A DNA stretch of 12,712 nt from Pseudomonadota bacterium (GTDB taxonomy: Bacteria > Pseudomonadota > Gammaproteobacteria > UBA5335): assembly GCA_002862965.1 (NCBI GenBank), contig PKCW01000279.1, forward strand, positions 1-12,712. The letters are read 5' to 3'. A program made the position numbers and the translations under genes. The notes beneath the pieces are model-generated. The model did not search any database. It had not been told where the DNA came from and saw only the letters and a list, made by a program, of their open reading frames with translations. Shown piece by piece: positions 6,497-12,712 of the stretch. Every line of letters starts with the position of its first letter. Position 1 is the first letter of the stretch.

Positions 6497-6503
6497 GACC
6501 CGG

Positions 6504-7451
6504 TCACAATGCCGACAAGGCCGGCACCGTATCCGGCTGATCCAGGGACACGAAATGACTGGTGCCACGGGTCTCGACCACCCGCCATCCAGACCCGGCC
6601 GTCCGCGCGCTGCGGAGCATGGAGGGGCGATCGAGCACGCGATCGCTGGCGCCGACGAGGATGGTCCCGTTCAGGATGTTCGCGAAGATGGATCGGTCGT
6701 GGCCGGCGATCCACTGCCGCATGGAAATCAGGTTTTCCAGCACGATGCGGAAGGTCTTGGGCGAAAAATAGAGGCCACGCACCAACTCCACCTTGCGCGG
6801 CGTCAGGGGGGCGAAGACGAATCCGCCGAAGCGTACGACGTCGATCTGGCGCAGCAGCGTGAAGGTGATCGGCAACAGGTAGCGGCCCGGCGCCGAGAAG
6901 GCCAGCTCCAGCAGGGGATGTCCCTGTCCGCCGGGCAGCACCGGGGCTTCGAGGATCACCTCGACGTCCCGAAACAGCGCGGGGTTCTGCCGTGCCGCCT
7001 CGAGGATGACCGCGCCGCCGCGAGAATGCCCATGGGCCCGCACGCGCTGGCCAGTCACCCGGTGCATCAAGGCCAGATTGAACACAAAGGCGTCATGCTC
7101 GATGCTGCCCACGGCGTAGGGATTGGTTGCCTCACCCCAGGAGGCGAGATCGGGAGATCGCCCGATCACGGGACAGTGGTAGCCGCTGTTGTTGACGAGA
7201 ACCAACTCGATGGACGGATCGCGGTAGAGCGCCGTGAAATAGCGGAAGTCCTCGAGAAACCCGTGGATGGCAATGACGCTGCGATGGGGCGACGAGCTTG
7301 CCGCGCGGCAGGCCACGATCGACTCGTTGACCCGCTCGAGCGTGCCCTCGAATGGCTCATGGTTGACGGCGGGCAATGGCCGCCGCACGAGCCAAGTCCG
7401 CAAGCCGTGGATCAGCATCCCCAGCAGCAGGATCGCCATCAGGATTCTCAT
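6504..7451 (-). CDS. Membrane-anchored alpha/beta hydrolase
   Basis: From ATG 7451 (GGAG 7 bases upstream) the product is 315 residues. It opens with a hydrophobic signal/anchor (about 2-17) ahead of basic residues. The alpha/beta-hydrolase core follows: HGF at 63-65 near the oxyanion hole, the nucleophile elbow GHSRGG with S143, D270 in GASDRVLD, and H299 in GTSHFV. Together these make a complete Ser-Asp-His triad in the right order. The start is 4 bp after the stop of the PQQ-type dehydrogenase, so the two are almost surely one operon. The substrate is unknown; in this context an ester or lactone hydrolase acting in or at the periplasm is a reasonable guess. An in-frame start at 7496 would lie inside the upstream gene and lacks a good ribosome site. 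Confidence 0.83.
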   Translation of the reverse strand: MRILMAILLLGMLIHGLRTWLVRRPLPAVNHEPFEGTLERVNESIVACRAASSSPHRSVIAIHGFLEDFRYFTALYRDPSIELVLVNNSGYHCPVIGRSPDLASWGEATNPYAVGSIEHDAFVFNLALMHRVTGQRVRAHGHSRGGAVILEAARQNPALFRDVEVILEAPVLPGGQGHPLLELAFSAPGRYLLPITFTLLRQIDVVRFGGFVFAPLTPRKVELVRGLYFSPKTFRIVLENLISMRQWIAGHDRSIFANILNGTILVGASDRVLDRPSMLRSARTAGSGWRVVETRGTSHFVSLDQPDTVPALSAL

Positions 7452-7455
7452 TTCA

Positions 7456-9126
7456 TTACTCCTTTTCCCCGTACGCCGGACTTGCCGGGGGCGCATGCGG
7501 TGGCCCGTAGACCAGAAGCACGTTGCCGGGCGCCTGACTGAACAAGCCGTAGCCCGAATTGACGATCAGTTGCGACCCGGCCACGATCGCGCCACCGGCG
7601 TCGATTGCGCCGCCGTGGGCCGATCGCCCGTCCACGGCCCGGAACCCGCGGGCCGTCGGACTCTCCCAGCGCAGCTCACCTGAAACACTGTCATAGGCTT
7701 GCACCCGCCCATCGAGCGTCGCGGCGACAACCTGTTCCGGCAAGGCGGTGAGGGCTGCCGACAGCCCCGGATAGCACTGCTCGGCGTCTGCGCATGCAGG
7801 CCGCGCCGGCGTTGCCCAGCGCAGCTCCCCGGTCGCCGCATCCAGCGCGTAGAGCCCCGGCGCCTTGGGCAACGCGGGATCCTCCGGCTGGGGCGCCTTC
7901 AGACCGGGGATGGGCTTCAGGTAATCGGAGATGGGCACGAACACTCGCCCGTCGCGCGCCGCAAGGCCCCAGTGCACGCCGCCCAAAGGTCCACCACGAC
8001 CCAGACGACGTGACCAGCGCATGGCGCCATCTTCGGGATCGATGCCATAGACCATGCCGGATTTCTGCCCCGCCACCAGCACCTCCCGACCGTCGTCACC
8101 ACGAACCAGCACGGGTGAGGCGCCAAAATCCAGATCGCGCCCGGCGTTCTCCGGACAGTTGATGCCGCCCGGCAGGATGCAGCTCATGTTCCACGCATCC
8201 TTGGCCGTGAACTGGCGCGACCACAGGATGCGGCCGTCGTCGAGATCCAGCGCAAGGATCGCGTCACTCAGCGCATTGGTGGGCTGGCTGTAGTTCTCGC
8301 CTGTCCCTACATAAAGTCGTCCGCGGGCGACGTCGATGGTCGGCGCGCTCCAGATCGGCGCGCCCGAGGGTCCCCAGCGCTGGACGAAGAGCCCGTTTCG
8401 GCCTTGCGGCGTGGCTGGTTCGGTGGTGAAGGTCTGCCAGAGGCTCGCGCCCGTCGCCGCGTCGAAGGCGTGAACCGATCCGCGGAAAGTGCAGCAGGGG
8501 TAAACGGGCAACGCCGGCACCGCGACCTCGATGGACGAGACCGGCACATACAGGCGGCCTGCATGCAACGCGGGCGTGCCGGTCACGGTGGCCAGCCGGT
8601 GGACGTCGACGGCCGCCTTCCACCGGCGCACACCGGTCCCGGCATCGAGCGCATGGACGTTGCCGTTGAAGTCGCCGAAAAACAGCAGGCGCTCGCCGTC
8701 CGGACCCGCCTCGCCGAGAACCATGCCCGTGCGCACCTCGGCGCCGACGAAGGTTTTCCAGCGCACGCAACCGACCCACCGGTTCAGCGCATAAACCCAT
8801 CCCCGCTGGCTACCGACATAAATCGTGTCGGCCGTCACGGCCGGCTGGGAGCGCGCCTTGTTGGTCCACCACGGGAAACGGAAAGCCCACTGCAAGGCCA
8901 GGCGGGGCAACTCCTGCGGTCCCATGCCCTGTGCCGCCTCCGGGACCGCCCGCGTGTTGCCCGGGTCAAAGCCCCAACCGCTCAGCACGATGGGCGCCCG
9001 CGGGTCGTGCGCGGCCGCCTCGCCAAGACAGACCGGCGCCGATTGCAAATCGGTCCAGACGTAGACACCGGCACCGACCAGCGCGAGCGCCACCGCCGAC
9101 GACAGCCATTTGAAACGGGGTTTCAT
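7456..9126 (-). CDS. PQQ-type beta-propeller dehydrogenase, polyvinyl-alcohol-dehydrogenase-like
   Basis: The 556-residue product has an N-terminal signal/anchor (about 8-24). Repeated propeller blades follow, each ending in A-x-D-x-x-T/S-G-x-x-x-W-type motifs (VHALDAGTGVRRW, VHAFDAATGASLW, LYALDAATGELRW, VQAYDSVSGELRW). Sequences typical of the polyvinyl alcohol dehydrogenase group are WGFDPGNTR (51-59), adjacent cysteines in PCCTFRGS (211-212), IWSAPTID, YVGTGENYS, HWGLAA and VNSGYG. Vicinal cysteines also occur in methanol-dehydrogenase-type quinoproteins. That group oxidises secondary alcohols with PQQ in the periplasm. Unlike many members this one has no CxxCH haem-c motif, so electrons must leave through a separate carrier. 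ATG 9126 has AGGGA upstream. PQQ binding is inferred from family resemblance; a structural propeller without catalysis is the alternative. Confidence 0.8.
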   Translation of the reverse strand: MKPRFKWLSSAVALALVGAGVYVWTDLQSAPVCLGEAAAHDPRAPIVLSGWGFDPGNTRAVPEAAQGMGPQELPRLALQWAFRFPWWTNKARSQPAVTADTIYVGSQRGWVYALNRWVGCVRWKTFVGAEVRTGMVLGEAGPDGERLLFFGDFNGNVHALDAGTGVRRWKAAVDVHRLATVTGTPALHAGRLYVPVSSIEVAVPALPVYPCCTFRGSVHAFDAATGASLWQTFTTEPATPQGRNGLFVQRWGPSGAPIWSAPTIDVARGRLYVGTGENYSQPTNALSDAILALDLDDGRILWSRQFTAKDAWNMSCILPGGINCPENAGRDLDFGASPVLVRGDDGREVLVAGQKSGMVYGIDPEDGAMRWSRRLGRGGPLGGVHWGLAARDGRVFVPISDYLKPIPGLKAPQPEDPALPKAPGLYALDAATGELRWATPARPACADAEQCYPGLSAALTALPEQVVAATLDGRVQAYDSVSGELRWESPTARGFRAVDGRSAHGGAIDAGGAIVAGSQLIVNSGYGLFSQAPGNVLLVYGPPHAPPASPAYGEKE

Positions 9127-9169
9127 CCGTGAAAGTCCCTGGAAGCGTGATGTCGCTCGTGGCGAGAAA

Positions 9170-9229
9170 GCCCGGGCGCATCAATGCGTCCGGGCGTGCG
9201 GAGGAAGCGGCCGGCGCCCGGCCGGCCGC
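9170..9229 (-). terminator. Tandem strong hairpins between the diiron-like gene and the dehydrogenase
   Basis: Two hairpins follow the stop at 9244 on the minus strand. The first has 9-bp arms GCGGCCGGC/GCCGGCCGC with a five-base loop (9207-9229). The second (9170-9195) has 12-bp arms with one G-T pair and is followed on the minus strand by TTTCTC. The second looks like an intrinsic terminator, so the dehydrogenase probably has its own promoter or depends on read-through. Confidence 0.55.
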
Positions 9230-9243
9230 GACCGAAACGTCCG

Positions 9244-10131
9244 TCAGGCCACGCGTTTGACCCGGCTCGCCTCAAGCCACAGACCGCTTTGATACTCGTC
9301 ACGGAAGGGACGGATCAGGTCGAAATCCTGCACGTCCCACGGATGAAAGTCGCGCCGGTAGAACTGCTTGTAGTGGTTCCAGGGCATGCGGAAGATGCCT
9401 TGCTTGCCGTAGAGGAACGACAGGCCGTCGCGCCAGGTACGCCAGTTGAACAACACGCCGTCCCGGTACAGCAAGGGGCTCATGCGCATCGGCACCAAGA
9501 GCACGACCATGAAGATGGTCGCACCGATCATCGCGCCGATGCGGCGCCGGTAACTGCCATCGACTTGCTGGTAGACGTCGAACGCCACCGCCTTGTGCTC
9601 GATCTCCTCCGCGGCGTGCCATTCCATCAGCGGCTTGAAGTCTTCGTGTGCCTGATCGCGAAAGAGGTCCGAGCGCGCGATGGCCTGATGGGCGAGCATC
9701 GCCGTGAAGTGCTCCAGCGCCACGGTCAGTGCCAGCGAGAGCTTGGGTGCGATCCGGTTGGCCAGCTTGAGGAAAGGATCGATGATGTAGCGATTTTCCC
9801 GTTCGAGGCTCGTGTACCCCTGACGGGAAAGGATGTCCAGATGATCCTGATGCGAACTCGCGTGCGTGCCTTCTTGCCCCGCGAAGGCATTGATCTGCTT
9901 CAGGAGCACCGGATCGGTGATGCGGTCGCGATAATGCACCACGCTGCGGACGAAAAAATTCTCGCCGGGCGGAAAAGTCGTGAAGAGCGCATTGAAAAAC
10001 TGCGTCCGGAACGGATCGTTGTCGAACCAGTGGCGCGGACTTGCGTCCGTGATGTTGAACCGCACCGGCCGGGGCTCGATGCTGTGTTCCTCCGGCGGCG
10101 CAACCTTTTGCGTCGATGAAATCATGTCCAT
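9244..10131 (-). CDS. 'Predicted metal-dependent hydrolase' family protein with a diiron (ferritin-like) motif pattern
   Basis: ATG 10131 follows GGGGAGGAGG at a good distance and gives 295 residues; an upstream start at 10209 lacks this. The sequence resembles the family annotated as predicted metal-dependent hydrolase (Pfam Metal_hydrol, COG3687), common in hydrocarbon and steroid degraders. Helical segments carry E57, E87-GT-H90, E140 and E176-IE-H179, which is the E / ExxH / E / ExxH order of four-helix diiron carboxylate proteins. The gaps inside each pair (30 and 36) are close to those of ribonucleotide reductase R2. Further histidines (94, 97, 141, 148, 172) surround these. A hydrophobic stretch at about 198-215 may touch the membrane. 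It is transcribed divergently from the Baeyer-Villiger enzyme and isolated downstream by hairpins. Family membership is fairly sure; diiron binding is my inference, and the reaction is unknown. Confidence 0.8.
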   Translation of the reverse strand: MDMISSTQKVAPPEEHSIEPRPVRFNITDASPRHWFDNDPFRTQFFNALFTTFPPGENFFVRSVVHYRDRITDPVLLKQINAFAGQEGTHASSHQDHLDILSRQGYTSLERENRYIIDPFLKLANRIAPKLSLALTVALEHFTAMLAHQAIARSDLFRDQAHEDFKPLMEWHAAEEIEHKAVAFDVYQQVDGSYRRRIGAMIGATIFMVVLLVPMRMSPLLYRDGVLFNWRTWRDGLSFLYGKQGIFRMPWNHYKQFYRRDFHPWDVQDFDLIRPFRDEYQSGLWLEASRVKRVA

Positions 10132-10498
10132 GACATCCTCCTCCCCCTGACGGGTCCATGCCGCAGTCAGGACGATTGCTTTCGTTGTTGATTGAGTCCG
10201 GACGGGCACGCCAAGCGTTTACTGGCCCGCGCGGATCTTGCTGATCGATTGTAGATGGCCCAGACGCCGGTGGCCGTGACCGCGACTGATTTTGCTGTAA
10301 GCATTTTGCCTTTCCGCGACAGGAACCGATCTTCAAGGCATCGCGCACTTGCAAGGACTTGTACGCTGTACTTCTCTAGAGAGAGCGTCCGTCTGCGCTG
10401 GACATCGGCCGATGTCCCGCTGTAAACCAACATTTCTCGTCGGCGCGGGCACTTGCGGGCGCCCGACACCGTGCCGATGGTGGCGAGGGGTCTGAACC
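10132..10498. promoter_or_regulatory. Divergent intergenic region between the diiron-like gene and the Baeyer-Villiger gene
   Basis: This 367-bp space holds no credible gene and must contain promoters for both flanking genes. Visible elements are two ATTTTGC direct repeats 14 bp apart (10289-10295, 10303-10309) around TGCT-GTA-AGCA, and a perfect palindrome TCTCTAGAGA (10373-10382). Just before the latter, GTAC occurs twice, three bases apart. Which of these bind a regulator is unknown. I could not pick a confident -35/-10 pair. Confidence 0.4.
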
Positions 10499-11989
10499 AT
10501 GGAACACTTCGACGTCCTGATCGTCGGCGCCGGTCTTTCGGGCATCGGCGCGGGCGCGCGCATGAACGAGCATTGCCCGCAGAAATCCTATGCGATCCTC
10601 GAAGGGCGGCAGGCGATTGGCGGAACCTGGGATCTGTTTCGATATCCGGGACTGCGCTCGGACTCCGACATGTACACACTGGGCTTCCCGTTCCGCCCCT
10701 GGAATCATCGCCAGGCCATCGCGCCGGGACCCCTGATCCGCGACTACATCCGCGAAACGGCGCAGGAACACCAGGTGGACCGCCACGTCCGCTTCGGCCA
10801 TTCGGTGACACACGCCAGCTGGTCGAGCAAGGATGCCTACTGGACCGTGGAAGCGCAGGCCCAAGGCGAGCTCGTCCGCTACACCTGCAACTTCCTCTAT
10901 ATGTGCAGCGGCTACTACCGCTACGACGGTGGCTACATGCCGCAGTTTCCCGGCCAGGAGCGATTCGGGGGCACACTGATCCATCCGCAGCAATGGCCGG
11001 AGGATCTGGACTACTCGGGCAAGCGCGTCGTCGTCATCGGCAGCGGCGCCACCGCCGTCACGCTGGTCCCCGCGCTGGCGGAAAAGGCGGCTCACGTGAC
11101 CATGTTGCAGCGCTCACCCACCTATGTCATCGGCCTGCCCGACTGGGATCCGCTGACCGAAGCCTTTCGCCTGCTGCTGCCGGGCCCGATCGGCTCGGCC
11201 GTCAACCGCTTCAAGAACGTCTGGCTGGCGACCCTGTTCTTCCAGATCTCCAGACGCTGGCCCACGCTCGTCCGCAAGGCCCTGCGCCTGCACATGCGCC
11301 ATCAACTGGGCGATGCCTGCGATGTCGACGTTCACTTCAACCCACGCTACAACCCGTGGGAAGAACGGATTTGCATCGCGGCCAACAACGACCTGTTCAA
11401 GGCCATCCGATCAGGGCGCGCGGAAATCGTCACCGATCACATCGATGGCTTCACGGAAACCGGCATCGACCTCAAGTCCGGCCGGACGATCGAAGCAGAC
11501 ATCGTCGTCTCGGCGACGGGGCTCGACCTCATCCCCCTGGGCGGCGTGACGTTCAGCCTCGACGGACAGGCCTGGGAACCCGGCCGGAGCATCACCTACA
11601 AGGGCATGATGTTCAAGGATGTGCCCAATCTGGCCCAGGCCACGGGCTACACCAATGCGTCCTGGACGCTCAAGTGCGATCTCACCAGCCTCTACGTCTG
11701 TCGCCTGATCAACCACATGGAACGGCATGGATATCGTTTCTGCACGCCGCACAACACCGATCCGGACCTGACCGAGCTGCCCTTCGTGGACTTCTCGTCC
11801 GGCTATATTCAGCGCGCCATCGACAAGTTTCCCAAGCAGGGCTCCAAGGCCCCCTGGAAGCTCTACCAGAACTACGCGCGCGACATCGTGAGCCTCAGGT
11901 TCGGGGCAGTCGAAGACGGCGTGATGCGTTTCACGAATGCCGGCGCAACCCTTCCCGTGACCGCGGCCGGCACGATGCAAAGTTCCTGA
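10499..11989 (+). CDS. Flavin-dependent Baeyer-Villiger monooxygenase, EthA/AlmA type
   Basis: The 496-residue product starts at ATG 10499, with GAGGGG 8 bases upstream. It has an FAD dinucleotide fold GAGLSG (10-15), the block GGTWDLFRYPGLRSDSD (41-57) typical of the EthA/AlmA subfamily, the Baeyer-Villiger fingerprint FGGTLIHPQQWP (156-167, F-x-G-x3-H-x3-W-P), and an NADPH fold GSGATA (181-186). Length and block order match mycobacterial EthA (489 residues). Relatives insert oxygen into ketones to give esters or, for AlmA, have been linked to long-chain alkane use. It is soluble, without signal peptide or long hydrophobic segments. It is transcribed away from the diiron-like gene and converges on the glutathione transferase gene. 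In this context a ketone produced by alkane oxidation is a plausible substrate, but other ketones or sulfides are possible. Confidence 0.93.
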   Translation: MEHFDVLIVGAGLSGIGAGARMNEHCPQKSYAILEGRQAIGGTWDLFRYPGLRSDSDMYTLGFPFRPWNHRQAIAPGPLIRDYIRETAQEHQVDRHVRFGHSVTHASWSSKDAYWTVEAQAQGELVRYTCNFLYMCSGYYRYDGGYMPQFPGQERFGGTLIHPQQWPEDLDYSGKRVVVIGSGATAVTLVPALAEKAAHVTMLQRSPTYVIGLPDWDPLTEAFRLLLPGPIGSAVNRFKNVWLATLFFQISRRWPTLVRKALRLHMRHQLGDACDVDVHFNPRYNPWEERICIAANNDLFKAIRSGRAEIVTDHIDGFTETGIDLKSGRTIEADIVVSATGLDLIPLGGVTFSLDGQAWEPGRSITYKGMMFKDVPNLAQATGYTNASWTLKCDLTSLYVCRLINHMERHGYRFCTPHNTDPDLTELPFVDFSSGYIQRAIDKFPKQGSKAPWKLYQNYARDIVSLRFGAVEDGVMRFTNAGATLPVTAAGTMQSS

Positions 11990-12015
11990 TATCGGCGCAG
12001 GGCGCAAACAAGGCG

Positions 12016-12041
12016 GCCCCGTCCAAGCGGCGCTACGGGGC
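12016..12041. terminator. Possible bidirectional terminator hairpin
   Basis: GCCCCGT and ACGGGGC, separated by 12 bases, form a 7-bp GC-rich stem in the 67-bp gap between two convergent genes. There is no clear T-run on either strand, so intrinsic termination is uncertain. Confidence 0.35.
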
Positions 12042-12056
12042 GCGCCGCGAGCCGGC

Positions 12057-12712
12057 CTATATCCCGACGGACGCCGTCAACCCGGCCGCATCCCGCTGCG
12101 TCTCGGGGGCGGCGGCCTGGAACGCCGCCAGTGTCATGCAGGAAGCATAGATCTGCCGCACCATGGGAAATTCGGACAGATCCACGCCCTGTTCGATCGC
12201 CTCGTGCACTTCCGCAATCAGGCAGGCATCGGCGATCGTCGGGTGATCGCCGTGGCAGTAAGCGCCGGTCTCGCCGCCGCTCGCGAGCAGATGCTCCACC
12301 GCCATCAATCCTTCTGCGATCCAGTACGCCGACCACTGTTTGATCTGTGCATCGTCCTGGCCCTGCCGGTTGCGCAGATAACGCAGGACGCGCAGGTTGT
12401 GCAACGGCTGGATGTCCGACACAAACAGCTGCGCCAAGGCGCGCACCCGCGCGCGACCGAGACTGTCCTTGGGCAGCACCGACCGGGTGGGCCAGCGCTC
12501 CTCCAGATATTCCATGATGGCCATGGATTGCGGCAGAACGGCCCCCTCGTCGGTGACCAGGGCGGGTACCAGGGCGTCGCCTACCAGGTTGGCGTAGGCC
12601 GGGTCGCGGTGCTCGCCACGCAGCAGGTGCACCGGCAGGTACTCATAAGGCAGGCCCTTGATGTTGAGCGCGATGCGCACGCGAAAAGAGGCCGAGGATC
12701 GGAAATAGTTGT
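12057..12712 (-). CDS. maiA: Zeta-class glutathione transferase / maleylacetoacetate isomerase, lacking its first few codons
   Basis: The frame runs off the window edge; only about three or four N-terminal residues should be missing. The visible start reads NYFRSSASFRVRIALN, the zeta-class glutathione transferase signature (usually SSCSWRVRIAL), with the catalytic serine region kept but Cys and Trp replaced by Ala and Phe. VPALVTDEG and QSMAIMEYLEE are the glutathione-binding block (the usual QS-x-AI-x-EYL), and the C-terminal helical domain has HPTIADACLIAEV, the conserved N-capping region. The family isomerises maleylacetoacetate to fumarylacetoacetate in tyrosine/homogentisate breakdown, or maleylpyruvate in gentisate breakdown, using glutathione in the cytoplasm. 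Partners (fumarylacetoacetase, homogentisate dioxygenase) would lie beyond the window. No link to the hydrocarbon genes is evident. Confidence 0.88.
   Translation of the reverse strand, partial: NYFRSSASFRVRIALNIKGLPYEYLPVHLLRGEHRDPAYANLVGDALVPALVTDEGAVLPQSMAIMEYLEERWPTRSVLPKDSLGRARVRALAQLFVSDIQPLHNLRVLRYLRNRQGQDDAQIKQWSAYWIAEGLMAVEHLLASGGETGAYCHGDHPTIADACLIAEVHEAIEQGVDLSEFPMVRQIYASCMTLAAFQAAAPETQRDAAGLTASVGI

Larger units (their letters stand above)
6019..6503 (-). promoter_or_regulatory. 485-bp non-coding leader/control region of the CuMMO cluster
   Basis: No convincing gene lies here; the small open frames have no ribosome site or recognisable composition. The stretch 6185-6300 is visibly AT-richer than the neighbouring genes. 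It holds a candidate promoter, a perfect palindrome (both listed separately) and TATTG-7 nt-CAATA at 6200-6216. Its length and composition suggest it controls the monooxygenase genes. Confidence 0.5.

Noticed and set aside
6019..6503. Sigma-54 (-24/-12) promoter for the CuMMO cluster
   Set aside because: I searched the minus strand for GG-N10-GC elements in the TGGCAC-N5-TTGC form and found no acceptable match.
10167..11095. Minus-strand open frames across the start of the Baeyer-Villiger gene
   Set aside because: They overlap a strongly supported plus-strand gene and show only Arg-rich shadow composition.

Overview
The window is GC-rich, densely coded DNA with the look of a proteobacterial chromosome. 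My best guess is a gammaproteobacterial hydrocarbon degrader, but I infer this only from gene content. I see no tRNA, rRNA, CRISPR array, insertion sequence or regulator gene.

Region 1 (about 347-6018, all on the minus strand) is a copper cluster. In transcription order it encodes a PmoA/AmoA-type membrane subunit (5221-6018), a PmoB/AmoB-type subunit with its copper-binding histidines (3829-5088), a small membrane-anchored exported protein of unknown family (3119-3736), a multicopper oxidase (1137-2933), and a cupredoxin with six DHSQM repeats (347-1132). The last two are 4 bp apart. The first two identify a copper membrane monooxygenase (CuMMO) of the methane/ammonia/short-chain hydrocarbon superfamily. 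No PmoC/AmoC gene lies on either side of the A-B pair, which is unusual. A 485-bp untranslated stretch (6019-6503) precedes the cluster and carries a candidate promoter and a perfect palindrome. A 3'-terminal esterase fragment (2-418, plus strand) converges on the cluster and overlaps its last gene by 72 bp.

Region 2 (6504-9126, minus) is a two-gene unit: an exported PQQ-type beta-propeller dehydrogenase resembling polyvinyl alcohol dehydrogenase, followed 4 bp later by an alpha/beta hydrolase with a membrane anchor.

Region 3 holds a gene of the family annotated as 'predicted metal-dependent hydrolase' (9244-10131, minus). By eye it carries a complete E / ExxH / E / ExxH diiron pattern. A Baeyer-Villiger monooxygenase of the EthA/AlmA type (10499-11989, plus) is transcribed divergently from it. 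A zeta-class glutathione transferase / maleylacetoacetate isomerase (12057-12712, minus, cut by the window edge) converges on the monooxygenase.

Read together, the genes suggest oxidation of a hydrocarbon away from the chain end. The CuMMO would make a secondary alcohol, the PQQ enzyme a ketone, the Baeyer-Villiger enzyme an ester, and the hydrolases would split the ester. The oxidase, cupredoxin and small exported protein would handle copper or electrons. This pathway is an inference from adjacency, and the substrate cannot be read from the sequence.
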